Source: Sneathiella aquimaris (GTDB lineage: Bacteria > Pseudomonadota > Alphaproteobacteria > Sneathiellales > Sneathiellaceae). From it: DNA of 64,000 nucleotides. The stretch is from positions 1,845,501 to 1,909,500 of the forward strand of contig NZ_CP112881.1 of the NCBI RefSeq assembly GCF_026409565.1, given 5' to 3'. The notes below the pieces were generated by a model. That model made no database searches. It was not told the origin of the DNA and saw only the letters and a program-made list of their open reading frames with translations. Of the stretch, positions 24,719-33,049 are shown in pieces. The number at the start of each line of letters is the position of its first letter. Position 1 is the stretch's first letter. The translations under genes and the position numbers were made by a program.

Positions 24719-25285
24719 ATGCAGTTTGAAAATGCGCTTATCGGTAAAAAAGTTGCCATTCTTGTTGCGAACGGTTTCGAAGAATCCCACATGACAGGTT
24801 TGCACAAAAACCTGGTCGATACCGGAGCTGAGATTAAAATCGTTTCCCCTGAAAAAGGTGTTGTAAACAGCTGGCACGACGGTAACTGGGGGCATTTCTT
24901 TCCTGCTAATTCTCATCTGCCAACTTCTATGTCTCATCATTTTGATGCTGTGATTGTTCCAGGAGGCTCCCGCCATGTCGCGCGCCTTTCTGCAGACCCA
25001 CAGACAGCCCGTTTCATGCGGGGTTTCATGGAAGACAATAAGCCTGTCGCATTGTTTGATGATGCTGCAAAAATTATCGCAGTGGATGATCTTCTTGAAA
25101 ACCGGACCGTTGCTGTCTCTGACGCGATCAAAGAATTGATGGTAGAAAAAGAAGCAACTGTTACAGAGGCAGACATTGCTGTTGATTCTATGCTTTGCAC
25201 AGGAAAAACAGAAATCTTGCCTTTGGTAGAAAAATTTGTTGAATGCATTCAGAGCTACGAGCCGGAAGCATGGGAAGCCGCCTGA
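24719..25285 (+). CDS. DJ-1/PfpI-family protein lacking the nucleophilic cysteine
   Basis: A 188-residue protein with the class I glutamine amidotransferase-like fold: KKVAILVANGFEESHMTGLHKNLVDTGAEIKIVSP and FDAVIVPGGSRHVARL. In active members the segment after the next strand has a Cys at a nucleophile elbow (AxCHG); here it reads KPVALFDDAAKIIA, with Asp in place of Cys. It resembles the C-terminal domain of large catalases, which also lacks the Cys. A non-enzymatic or stress-related role is likely. It has its own terminator and stands alone. Confidence 0.8.
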   Translation: MQFENALIGKKVAILVANGFEESHMTGLHKNLVDTGAEIKIVSPEKGVVNSWHDGNWGHFFPANSHLPTSMSHHFDAVIVPGGSRHVARLSADPQTARFMRGFMEDNKPVALFDDAAKIIAVDDLLENRTVAVSDAIKELMVEKEATVTEADIAVDSMLCTGKTEILPLVEKFVECIQSYEPEAWEAA

Positions 25286-25308
25286 TTGGTTTAACCAGAT
25301 ACTTAGTG

Positions 25309-25341
25309 AAAAAGCCTTCTGTTTTCAGAAGGCTTTTTTTT
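25309..25341 (+). terminator. Rho-independent terminator after the DJ-1-like gene
   Basis: AAGCCTTCTG and CAGAAGGCTT pair around a TTTT loop, followed by a run of eight Ts. It insulates the flagellar operon that starts 130 bases further on. Confidence 0.9.
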
Positions 25342-25402
25342 GCGAAAATGGAAAGCCAGGTCGTGGTATAGGGGGCATCCCGTCCGAGATGAATATGTGA
25401 AG

Positions 25403-25418
25403 TTAACAGTTTGTTAAC
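25403..25418 (+). promoter_or_regulatory. CtrA-type box at the head of the flgB operon
   Basis: TTAACAGTTTGTTAAC matches TTAA-N7-TTAAC exactly and lies 55 bases before flgB. A TAAAGT hexamer follows after 10 bases, the same spacing as at the box upstream of the FlgC-like gene. CtrA controls early class II flagellar genes in several alphaproteobacteria. No other promoter is needed before cckA, the last gene of the unit. Confidence 0.75.
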
Positions 25419-25473
25419 CGTTGAAGCCTAAAGTAAGAGCAGATCAGTTTGTGATGAGTGAATTGGGCTTTTT

Positions 25474-25881
25474 ATGAGTTTACAGGATATACCTTTATTT
25501 GCAGCGCTAACAGAGCGCATGAAATGGTTGACCAGCCGCCAAAAGGTGCTGTCCCAGAACATTGCGAATGCTGATACTCCGAACTATGAAGCCAGAGACC
25601 TGAAGCCTTTAAAATTCAAGGACATGGTCGCCCATCCTGACAACATGAAAGTCACGATCGCCAGCACGAATAAAAGCCATATGCAGCTTGAACGGGGCAG
25701 CGATAGCGATTTCGTCAATAAGAAGGTGAAGAAGCCGTACGAGGTCTCTCCAACAGGCAACGGTGTTGTTCTGGAAGAGCAGATGATGTCGTTGGCGGAA
25801 ACACAGATACAATATCAAATGACCACGACCCTTTATAAAAAGCATTTGAACATGCTTAAAACCGCCCTAGGGCGTCAGTAA
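25474..25881 (+). CDS. flgB: Flagellar basal-body rod protein FlgB
   Basis: A 135-residue rod protein. The N-terminal rod motif is WLTSRQKVLSQNIANADTPNYEARDLKPLKF and the C-terminal region has the SLAETQIQYQMTTTLYKKHLNMLKTALG motif. It forms the most proximal rod ring next to FliE and MS-ring. First gene of the operon, directly after a CtrA box; ribosome site before the ATG is poor. Confidence 0.95.
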   Translation: MSLQDIPLFAALTERMKWLTSRQKVLSQNIANADTPNYEARDLKPLKFKDMVAHPDNMKVTIASTNKSHMQLERGSDSDFVNKKVKKPYEVSPTGNGVVLEEQMMSLAETQIQYQMTTTLYKKHLNMLKTALGRQ

Positions 25882-25895
25882 GCCGGAGCTTTATT

Positions 25896-26303
25896 ATGGA
25901 TTTGCTTAAAGCGTTGAATATTTCTTCTTCCGGCATGAAGGCGCAAGGGGAAAGAATGCGGATTATCTCCGAAAACCTGGCCAATAAGGACAGTGTCGGC
26001 AGGACCGCTGATGATGACCCGTATCGTCGTAAAACGGTTAGTTTCAGTAACGAGCTGGATCGCGAACTGGGCGCACGTCTGGTTTCAGTCGATAAAATCG
26101 TTGAAGATGGCTCGGCTTTTGGTGAAAAATTTGATCCTAACCATCCAGCAGCGAATGCAGACGGGTATGTAAAAACACCCAATGTGAATGCCTTGGTTGA
26201 AGTAATGGATATGAAAGAAACCCAACGGTCTTATCAAGCCAATCTTGGGGTGATTGATGCTTCCAAGAAAATGATTATGCAAACGCTTGAAATCTTGCGC
26301 TAA
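25896..26303 (+). CDS. flgC: Flagellar basal-body rod protein FlgC
   Basis: A 135-residue rod protein with ISSSGMKAQGERMRIISENLANKDSVGR at the N-terminus and DGYVKTPNVNALVEVMDMKETQRSYQANLGVI at the C-terminus. It is the usual FlgC partner of FlgB in the proximal rod. GGAG stands eight bases before the ATG. Fourteen bases separate it from flgB. Confidence 0.95.
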   Translation: MDLLKALNISSSGMKAQGERMRIISENLANKDSVGRTADDDPYRRKTVSFSNELDRELGARLVSVDKIVEDGSAFGEKFDPNHPAANADGYVKTPNVNALVEVMDMKETQRSYQANLGVIDASKKMIMQTLEILR

Positions 26304-26324
26304 TAGGACATAGGAGAACGAAAA

Positions 26325-26654
26325 ATGGTTGATACAACTCCGATGTCCGCGATGCAGGCTTATGGAAAAGCATTGGACAACCTGTCTAATGTTAAGGCAG
26401 GCGGGGCCGCCGTCGGGACAGATGAAGTTCCGACAGGCCCGAGTTTTTCCGAATTAATGCAGGAAGCCGGCAATGAAGCTATTTCTGAAGGCATGGCCGC
26501 AGAAACGGTAAGTTTGAAATCGCTGACCGGTGATACGGGGCTTGCAGATATCGTAACGGCCGTCAGTAGTGCAGAAGCGACACTCGAAACCGTGGTTTCT
26601 GTCCGTGATCGTGTGATTCAGGCTTATCAAGACATCATTAAAATGCCAATCTAA
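26325..26654 (+). CDS. fliE: Flagellar hook-basal body protein FliE
   Basis: A 109-residue protein; the C-terminal FliE domain reads GPSFSELMQEAGNEAI, then LADIVTAVSSAEATLETVVSVRDRVIQAYQDIIKMPI. FliE joins the MS-ring to the FlgB rod ring and is one of the first exported subunits. A GGAGAA site lies seven bases before the ATG. Confidence 0.93.
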   Translation: MVDTTPMSAMQAYGKALDNLSNVKAGGAAVGTDEVPTGPSFSELMQEAGNEAISEGMAAETVSLKSLTGDTGLADIVTAVSSAEATLETVVSVRDRVIQAYQDIIKMPI

Positions 26655-26684
26655 TCTCCTGAGCTTTTTGCAGGAGGAGAAACC

Positions 26685-26948
26685 ATGACACCCACCGATG
26701 TTGTAGATGTTGCCAGAGAGGGCATCTGGGTGTTGCTAATCGTTGCGTCGCCGGTGATGCTGGTGGCATTGAGCGTTGGTTTGGTCGTTGCATTGGTTCA
26801 GGCGCTCACACAGATTCAAGAAATGACGCTGGCCTTTGTGCCGAAAATTCTTGCAATTTTCCTGACATTGATCGTGTTTTTCCCATTTATGATTTCAGCG
26901 ATGATTGACTTGATGGAACAAATTACACAACGCATAGCCTCTCTTTAG
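26685..26948 (+). CDS. fliQ: Flagellar export gate protein FliQ
   Basis: An 87-residue protein with two transmembrane helices (LLIVASPVMLVALSVGLVVALVQALTQIQEMTLAFVPKI and LTLIVFFPFMISAMIDL). The ALTQIQEMTL motif is typical. Four copies join FliP and FliR in the export gate. GGAGGAG precedes the ATG. Confidence 0.95.
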   Translation: MTPTDVVDVAREGIWVLLIVASPVMLVALSVGLVVALVQALTQIQEMTLAFVPKILAIFLTLIVFFPFMISAMIDLMEQITQRIASL

Positions 26949-26958
26949 GGGTGGGCGG

Positions 26959-27720
26959 ATGCTGAACGAGTTTCTCACAGTCAATATTTTTGCCTTTTTA
27001 CTGGTTTTTGCACGCATCGGAACCGCTTTTCTGATCGTCCCCGGCATTGGTGAGGGATTTGTTGCACCGCGTGTCAGGCTGAGTATTGCACTCGCGGTTA
27101 CGTTTCTGGTCACACAATTTGTTGTCGATCGGCTGCCAGAACAACCCGTATCCGTTATTGCATTGTTCCTGCTTCTGTTAGGTGAGATCGTTATTGGCTT
27201 GATTATTGGCGGGGCTCTTCGTCTGGCGATCAGTGGGTTGCATACGGCCGGTACAATCATCGCACAGCAGGCCGGTCTGGCTGCGGCCCAGTTTTTTGAT
27301 CCAGCCCAAATGACACAAGGGGCGGTGACCAGCAGTTTTCTGACCATCATGGCGATGACACTGATTTTCGTAACAGACCTGCACCATCTGTTTTTACAAG
27401 GGACTTATTCAAGCTACATTCTGTTTCCAGTGGGGGTTGTTCCGCCGCTTGGGGATGTTGCTGAACTGGTGATTGGCTTTGTGTCTGGTAGTTTCGCACT
27501 GGGATTTCAGATATCAGCGCCGTTTCTGGTATACGGTCTGACCTTTTATTTTGGCGTGGGGCTGATTAACCGGCTGATGCCACAGGTACAGATCTTCTTC
27601 GTTGCAATGCCTTTGCAGATTGGTCTTGCTTTCGCTGTATTGTCGATAACGCTGAGCGGCAGTATGATGTTGTTCCTAAACTATTATGAGGAAACGCTGA
27701 TGCGTTTCCTTGGAGAATAG
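26959..27720 (+). CDS. fliR: Flagellar export gate protein FliR
   Basis: A 253-residue membrane protein with about six helices; ARIGTAFLIVPGIGEGFVAPRVRLSIALAVTF and QISAPFLVYGLTFYFGVGLINRLMPQVQIFFVAMPLQI are conserved FliR segments. It forms the FliPQR pore. It starts ten bases after fliQ and ends four bases before the flhB start. Confidence 0.95.
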   Translation: MLNEFLTVNIFAFLLVFARIGTAFLIVPGIGEGFVAPRVRLSIALAVTFLVTQFVVDRLPEQPVSVIALFLLLLGEIVIGLIIGGALRLAISGLHTAGTIIAQQAGLAAAQFFDPAQMTQGAVTSSFLTIMAMTLIFVTDLHHLFLQGTYSSYILFPVGVVPPLGDVAELVIGFVSGSFALGFQISAPFLVYGLTFYFGVGLINRLMPQVQIFFVAMPLQIGLAFAVLSITLSGSMMLFLNYYEETLMRFLGE

Positions 27721-27724
27721 CGGA

Positions 27725-28792
27725 ATGGCAGACGATCAAGACGAATCCCAAAAGACCGAGGAGCCGACCTCCAAGAAGCTGGAGGATGCCCATAAAAAAG
27801 GCCAGGTTCCCAAATCCCAAGAGGTCGGTCATTTGTTTATGACCATGGGAATTGCCTTGGTTGCCGTCATTTTTATTGGGGGTTTAGGAACGGGGCTCTC
27901 CTATGATCTCTACAAATTTCTAGAGCAACCCCACAACATCTCCTTAAGCGGTTTAAACCTGCGGGATACCTTTGGTGCGTTGGGTTGGGCTGTCGTCGGG
28001 GTTATGGCCCCTGTTCTTGGTGTTCTGATGCTGGCGGGATTTCTTGGAAATGTGGTCCAGCATCGCCCTGTCCTGTCGACTGAACGCATAAAGCCCCAGT
28101 TTAGTAAAATCTCCCTGTTCAAGGGCGTCGGACGGCTTTTCTCAATGAAATCAATGGCCGAATTCCTGAAAGGTATGCTGAAGATCATTTTGGTCGGCAG
28201 TCTGGCCTTTTGGTTGGTGATGCCTGAAATGGACGAATTGCCTGTATTGATGTCCTATGAGGTTTCGGGGGTGTTGGCGGTCCTGAAAAAGCAGATCCTT
28301 AGTTTGCTGCTTGGTGTCGCCTCCCTGATGGCCGTGATCGCCGGCGCTGACTATATGTATCAACGCTATAATCACAGTAAAGACCTCCGCATGACCAAGC
28401 AGGAGATCAAAGACGAGAACAAACAGTCGGAAGGTGATCCTATGATCAAATCCAGACTGAGGTCTTTGCGGATGCAGCGGTCCCGTCAGCGGATGATGCA
28501 GGCTGTCCCGTCTTCTGATGTGGTTGTGACAAACCCGACCCACTACGCGGTTGCGTTGCGGTACGATCCGGAAATCGACGCGGCGCCAATTGTTCTGGCG
28601 ATGGGGTCGGATAATATCGCATTGAAAATTCGTGAAATCGCGAACGAGAATGAAATACCCATTGTGGAAAATCCGCCGCTTGCTAGGGCGTTGTTTGCTT
28701 CCTGTGATATTGACGAGCAAATTCCATTTGAACATTACAGGGCGGTTGCCGAGGTAATCGGTTATGTCCTAAAACTAAAAAAAATGAAGTAG
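27725..28792 (+). CDS. flhB: Flagellar export switch protein FlhB
   Basis: A 355-residue protein with four transmembrane helices and a cytoplasmic domain carrying the autocleavage motif NPTH (VVVTNPTHYAVALRYD). It controls the change from rod/hook to filament export. The ATG follows GGAG in the end of fliR; a frame open five codons earlier has no site. The C-terminal domain is duplicated in a shorter protein at 23883-24209. Confidence 0.96.
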   Translation: MADDQDESQKTEEPTSKKLEDAHKKGQVPKSQEVGHLFMTMGIALVAVIFIGGLGTGLSYDLYKFLEQPHNISLSGLNLRDTFGALGWAVVGVMAPVLGVLMLAGFLGNVVQHRPVLSTERIKPQFSKISLFKGVGRLFSMKSMAEFLKGMLKIILVGSLAFWLVMPEMDELPVLMSYEVSGVLAVLKKQILSLLLGVASLMAVIAGADYMYQRYNHSKDLRMTKQEIKDENKQSEGDPMIKSRLRSLRMQRSRQRMMQAVPSSDVVVTNPTHYAVALRYDPEIDAAPIVLAMGSDNIALKIREIANENEIPIVENPPLARALFASCDIDEQIPFEHYRAVAEVIGYVLKLKKMK

Positions 28793-28804
28793 GAAAACGA
28801 GCGT

Positions 28805-31312
28805 ATGAGGCCCGAATATAAACCAGGAAGAGTGAGAGATCGGCGTTTTTTCCTAGGCGTTGATGCTCGGCAATTGGCAGCAGCGTACTTCCTCGTTGCG
28901 ACCCTGATTATTATTGCAGCGATCCTGGGGCAGGAGTTGAGTTTCCTGAACTTGATGATCCTGAGTGCCATGGTTCTGGCGGCAATGGGGATTGGACTCT
29001 GGTATTTGATCTTTCATGGTTTGCGCCGGGCCGCGTCCGGAGATTTGGATCTCATCGCTGAGTTTGTTTCTTCCAGCCCGGAAGGCAGGCTTGTAACGAC
29101 AAAAGACGGCGCTTTTGTCCTGGCCAACGATGCCTATTACGATGTTATGCGGCTGAGCAAAAAAGAACAGACCAAAACCCTTCTTGAAGTTATGGAGGGG
29201 AATTTCGCCGCCCGGGAACAGCTTAAATCCCTTCAGAATGCAGCAATCAAAGGGGGTAATGCGGGAATTCGGGTTGAAATGAAGACCAATAAAGGTCAGT
29301 GGCTTGCTGTTTTGGCGCACACGATCAAATCCATACCCGATTGTCTGATCTGGTATGTTGCGGAAACGACGGTCCAGCATAAAATTGAAGAGGTAGAGCG
29401 GAGCGAGCGTGAAAAGCTATCTGAATATTTCAACAATGCACCAGTGGGCTTTTATTCGCTGGATGATCGGGGACGAATTCAGTTTGTAAACCGCATTCTT
29501 GCCGATTGGCTGGGATATCATCAGCGGGAGTTGTCAGAGGGAACCCTGGATTTTGCGGATGTCATCATTAAAGGTGATGAACGGCAGCTGAACCTAATGG
29601 ATAACCTCAATGATACGGGGCACCGGTATGAGGGCGAACTGCAGTTGCGCCGGCGCGATGGTACTGTTTTGCCTGTTCATATCACGCAGACACTGGCTCG
29701 GGATGAAAATGGCAAAGTCATTGGCTCCCGCAGTGTGGTTCGGGAATTGCTGCAGGAACGTTTGTGGCGCGAGCGGGTGGAAAGTGCTGAACAGCATTTC
29801 CGCCGGTTTTTTGAAGCTGCCCCGATTGGTATTATTTTGTTGGATCAGCAGGGGATTGTTGTCGAGGCAAACCCGGCCTTTCGGGTGATGACCGATACGG
29901 TAGTTGATAACGCCATCGGCAGTCACGTTACAAAATTGGTAGCAGAGCAGGATCATGACGTTCTCAATGAAAAGCTGAAAGAAGCATCTGCCAGTGATTT
30001 CGAGCTTAAACCGACAGAAATGAAACTGAGCGACGGTGAACGAGTTGCAAATTTCTATATAAGTTCTGTTGCAGGAACCGAAGGGAACACGGATAGCCTG
30101 CTTATTCATATTATCGAGACCTCTGCGCAGCGGCAGCTGGAAGTTCAGTTTGCTCAAAGTCAGAAAATGCAGGCTGTTGGTCAGTTGGCCGGTGGTATCG
30201 CCCATGACTTTAACAATCTGTTGACCGCAATGATCGGATTTTGTGATTTGCTGCTATTGCGGCATCAGGTGGGCGATCAGTCTTACTCCGATATTAGCCA
30301 GATAAAACAAAATGCAATTCGGGCCGCCGGTCTTGTTCGCCAGCTTTTGGCCTTTTCCCGTCAACAAACTCTGCGCCCTAAAGTTACGGATCTAACGGAA
30401 GTGCTGGCGGAACTGTCTAACCTTTTAAGGCGCCTGATCGGTGAAGCAATTGAGTTGGAGATCAAGCACGCGCGCGATTTATGGCTGGTTAAGGTGGACC
30501 AGAGCCAGTTTGAGCAGGTGGTCATAAATCTGGCGGTGAACGCAAGAGACGCCATGTCCGGTGAGGGAAAACTTTCGTTCAAGACGGAAAATTATGTAGT
30601 TCGTGAACGGGGAAGAGATGCCCACGAACTGGTGCCGCCCGGCGATTACATTAAGATCAGCGTAACTGATACAGGCTCAGGGATCCCTGAAGAAGTCATC
30701 GAAAAAATCTTCGACCCATTCTTTACAACCAAGAAAGTAGGGGAAGGAACAGGGCTTGGACTGAGTACCGTCTACGGCATTATCAAACAAACTGGTGGTT
30801 TCATTTTCGCCGAAAATAACGAGGATAGAGGAACGACTTTTAATATCTTTCTACCAAAACATATTGAGGCCATCGACGGGATCAAGGCTGAAGAGGAAAG
30901 CCCCCAGAAAGTGCATAGAGACCTTTCTGGTGTCGGAACTGTTCTGTTGGTTGAGGATGAAGACCCTGTGCGGTTGTTCGCGTCCCGCGCCTTGCAGAAT
31001 AAAGGCTATGAGGTTTTACAGGCAGATTGCGGTGAAAGCGCTCTGGAGTTATTTGAAAATCATGAAGGGCATATCGACCTGCTGATTACGGATGTTGTGA
31101 TGCCAAGCATGGATGGCCCCACACTGGTCAAAAATATTACAAAGAAAATGCCTGATTTGAAGATTATTTTTATCTCAGGCTATGCGGAAGATGCCTTTCG
31201 AAAAGACCTTGATTTTGACATCAACAAAATTGAATTCCTACCGAAACCTTTCACCCTTAAAGAAATTGCTGAGAAAGTAAAAGAAGTGCTTTCGAATACC
31301 GATGAAACTTAA
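28805..31312 (+). CDS. cckA: Cell-cycle hybrid histidine kinase CckA
   Basis: An 835-residue kinase: two N-terminal transmembrane helices (about 25-75), PAS-like domains (about 85-190, 205-320, 330-440), the phosphoacceptor helix with [19 protein letters not shown], an ATPase domain with [10 protein letters not shown] and [22 protein letters not shown], and a C-terminal receiver with [15 protein letters not shown]. This is the CckA layout; in alphaproteobacteria it phosphorylates CtrA and CpdR through ChpT. It starts 13 bases after flhB, a common alphaproteobacterial order, so it is probably read from the flgB promoter as well as any own promoter. Confidence 0.93.
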   Translation: MRPEYKPGRVRDRRFFLGVDARQLAAAYFLVATLIIIAAILGQELSFLNLMILSAMVLAAMGIGLWYLIFHGLRRAASGDLDLIAEFVSSSPEGRLVTTKDGAFVLANDAYYDVMRLSKKEQTKTLLEVMEGNFAAREQLKSLQNAAIKGGNAGIRVEMKTNKGQWLAVLAHTIKSIPDCLIWYVAETTVQHKIEEVERSEREKLSEYFNNAPVGFYSLDDRGRIQFVNRILADWLGYHQRELSEGTLDFADVIIKGDERQLNLMDNLNDTGHRYEGELQLRRRDGTVLPVHITQTLARDENGKVIGSRSVVRELLQERLWRERVESAEQHFRRFFEAAPIGIILLDQQGIVVEANPAFRVMTDTVVDNAIGSHVTKLVAEQDHDVLNEKLKEASASDFELKPTEMKLSDGERVANFYISSVAGTEGNTDSLLIHIIETSAQRQLEVQFAQSQKMQAVGQLAGGIAHDFNNLLTAMIGFCDLLLLRHQVGDQSYSDISQIKQNAIRAAGLVRQLLAFSRQQTLRPKVTDLTEVLAELSNLLRRLIGEAIELEIKHARDLWLVKVDQSQFEQVVINLAVNARDAMSGEGKLSFKTENYVVRERGRDAHELVPPGDYIKISVTDTGSGIPEEVIEKIFDPFFTTKKVGEGTGLGLSTVYGIIKQTGGFIFAENNEDRGTTFNIFLPKHIEAIDGIKAEEESPQKVHRDLSGVGTVLLVEDEDPVRLFASRALQNKGYEVLQADCGESALELFENHEGHIDLLITDVVMPSMDGPTLVKNITKKMPDLKIIFISGYAEDAFRKDLDFDINKIEFLPKPFTLKEIAEKVKEVLSNTDET

Positions 31313-31334
31313 ATTATTTCATTGGGAAAATCGA

Positions 31335-31901
31335 TCAAGCCATTGTTATGGTTCTAATAATTCCATGCCAATCGGGCGTACTGGCTCCGGTTTTGCTCAC
31401 CGCTTGGGATCCGAAATACAGATTGGTAATGATGGTCGCCTGCTGCGATGCGAGGCTTTTATCCGTCATTTTTTCCTGAAGGTTTAAAGTGAGCGCGTTT
31501 TGGATACGTGCCCACATACTGGAAGTTATTTTAGCGACATCACTATCAATGGGTCCCAGTTCAACCATCGCATTGCAGATTAAACAACCCCGCCGGTTCT
31601 TTAAGGGGGCCCGGTCGTCGATATTGTTATTGAACATAGTAAGAATGCGTTCCATAGGCGGTCCTAAACGGACATCTGTAAGGCGGTTGACCGTTTGACC
31701 CACATAGCATTCGTCATATCGTTTTAGCGCTTCCAGATACACAGATCGTTTATCGCCGTAGGCCTTGTAAAAAGATCCACGGGTAAGACCCATTGCTTTC
31801 AGAAGATCAGGCAAATTTGTTGCACTGAAACCGTTTTCCCAAAAAATCTGCAAGGCACCCTCTAGGGCTGTGTCATTATTAAATTCTCTCGGTCGGGCCA
31901 T
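31335..31901 (-). CDS. TetR/AcrR-family transcriptional regulator
   Basis: A 188-residue regulator starting MARPREFNNDTALEGALQIFWENGF with the helix-turn-helix LPDLLKAMGLTRGSFYKAYGDKRSVYLEAL. The C-terminal part includes RRGCLICNAMVELGP, a Cys-pair seen in a subgroup of TetR regulators that respond to electrophiles. GGAGG lies before the ATG. It is divergent from the YHS-domain gene, with a palindrome in the gap. Confidence 0.88.
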   Translation of the reverse strand: MARPREFNNDTALEGALQIFWENGFSATNLPDLLKAMGLTRGSFYKAYGDKRSVYLEALKRYDECYVGQTVNRLTDVRLGPPMERILTMFNNNIDDRAPLKNRRGCLICNAMVELGPIDSDVAKITSSMWARIQNALTLNLQEKMTDKSLASQQATIITNLYFGSQAVSKTGASTPDWHGIIRTITMA

Positions 31902-31953
31902 TTGTCCTCCACCTTTTTACAGGGATCACGAAACACTCACGCTTTTGTGTTTT

Positions 31954-31967
31954 GTACCAATTGGTTC
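31954..31967. promoter_or_regulatory. Candidate TetR operator
   Basis: GTACCAATTGGTTC contains the perfect 10-bp palindrome ACCAATTGGT. It lies 53 bases before the TetR start and 115 bases before the YHS gene, and a TATAT-rich stretch follows. TetR operators often contain ACCA..TGGT cores. Confidence 0.5.
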
Positions 31968-32081
31968 CTTATTATATATCTCGTTCTGTCGGAAGGCAAG
32001 TTTCCCCTCAAGGCTCTTGGACCCGAAAATTAAATGAAACTCATTCTTGCACGTGAGTGCGTGATCAATAGGAGAAAAAGA

Positions 32082-32555
32082 ATGTTTAAACTGTTACGGA
32101 ATATTGCTGTTGGTGCAGTCTTATCCACAATTCTTTTCGCGACGGCCATGGCTGCCGGTGTCGATGTCAACGCCACAACTACAGGATTGGCGATGCGCGG
32201 CTATGATCCGGTATCCTATTTCCAGGGCGCCCCGGCAGAAGGTGATTTGGCTCATACTGCTGAATTCAATGGTGCAACTTACCGATTTGCAAGCGAAGCA
32301 AACAAAGAAAAATTCGTCGCTGCTCCTGAAAAATATGCGCCTGCTTACGGTGGATATTGTGCCTTTGGCACAGCAATGGGTTTCAAATTTGATGGCGATC
32401 CAAAAATCTGGAAAATCGTTGACAACAAATTGTACCTGAACCTGTCCAAAAAAGTACAGGGTCGCTGGGAAAGCGAGTTGAACGAGCTTATTGAGCAGGC
32501 CGATAACAAATGGGTCAACATCAAAGACAAAGCTCCTGAAGAACTCGCAAACTGA
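32082..32555 (+). CDS. Exported YHS-domain protein
   Basis: A 157-residue protein with a Sec signal (MFKLLRNIAVGAVLSTILFA ending MAAG) and a YHS domain: GLAMRGYDPVSYFQGAPAEGD, YRFASEANKEKFVAAPEKYAPAYGGYCAFGTAMG. YHS domains are thought to bind metals through the Cys (Cys93). It may hold copper or another metal in the periplasm. AGGAG precedes the ATG. It lies 96 bases before the bufferin precursor, but a hairpin terminator lies between, so partial cotranscription only. Confidence 0.85.
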   Translation: MFKLLRNIAVGAVLSTILFATAMAAGVDVNATTTGLAMRGYDPVSYFQGAPAEGDLAHTAEFNGATYRFASEANKEKFVAAPEKYAPAYGGYCAFGTAMGFKFDGDPKIWKIVDNKLYLNLSKKVQGRWESELNELIEQADNKWVNIKDKAPEELAN

Positions 32556-32569
32556 TCTTACGAAAAAGT

Positions 32570-32605
32570 GAAGCGGAAGTGAGTGTATCTTCTGCTTCCT
32601 TTTTC
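32570..32605 (+). terminator. Terminator-like hairpin after the YHS gene
   Basis: GAAGCGGAAG and CTTCTGCTTC form a ten-base stem with one G-U pair, loop TGAGTGTAT, and a CTTTTTC tail. It would reduce read-through into the bufferin-like operon. Confidence 0.6.
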
Positions 32606-32651
32606 TTATGTTTGTATTGTTATTCAATGTCTTTTGATTAGGAACAGAACT

Positions 32652-32966
32652 ATGTCATCAAATAAATTGACCTCTCTTGCGCTTGCGGGTGCTGTTGCAA
32701 CGGCTCTAACCGCGTCTGCTTTTTCTGCGACAACTGCAAATGCGGCGGGTAAAGAAAAATGTTACGGTGTGTCTTTAGCTGGTGAAAATGATTGCGCCGC
32801 GGGTCCTGGAACAACCTGCGCCGGAACTTCGAAAGTAGATTATCAAGGAAATGCCTGGAAGCTGGTCCCTAAAGGCACATGCACCTCTATCGAAGTGCCT
32901 AAAATGGCGGATGGTTCTGATCGTAAAGGATCACTGGAAGCGTTGAAACGCGACCTGCCATCCTAG
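32652..32966 (+). CDS. Bufferin-type precursor peptide (DUF2282, BufA1-like)
   Basis: A 104-residue exported protein. The Sec signal covers about residues 1-32 ([20 protein letters not shown], ending ANAA). The mature part has four Cys at 37, 48, 56 and 77 ([34 protein letters not shown]), the DUF2282 pattern of bufferins, copper-binding RiPPs whose cysteines are modified by an MNIO enzyme. In Caulobacter the products protect against copper. It is followed by the enzyme, partner and DoxX genes after a strong hairpin. Copper specificity is inferred from the family. Confidence 0.87.
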   Translation: MSSNKLTSLALAGAVATALTASAFSATTANAAGKEKCYGVSLAGENDCAAGPGTTCAGTSKVDYQGNAWKLVPKGTCTSIEVPKMADGSDRKGSLEALKRDLPS

Positions 32967-32978
32967 GATCAAAGACAA

Positions 32979-33007
32979 TCAGGAAGGCGTTTATGGCGCC
33001 TTCCTGA
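32979..33007 (+). promoter_or_regulatory. Strong hairpin between precursor and modifying-enzyme genes
   Basis: TCAGGAAGGCG and CGCCTTCCTGA form a perfect 11-base stem with a seven-base loop, 13 bases after the precursor stop. The tail CTTAAATTGC is not a U-tract, so it is more likely a processing/attenuation hairpin that keeps precursor mRNA above enzyme mRNA than a full terminator. Confidence 0.7.
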
Positions 33008-33049
33008 CTTAAATTGCTTCTATACACTGATACGAAATGGAGCTGAGCA

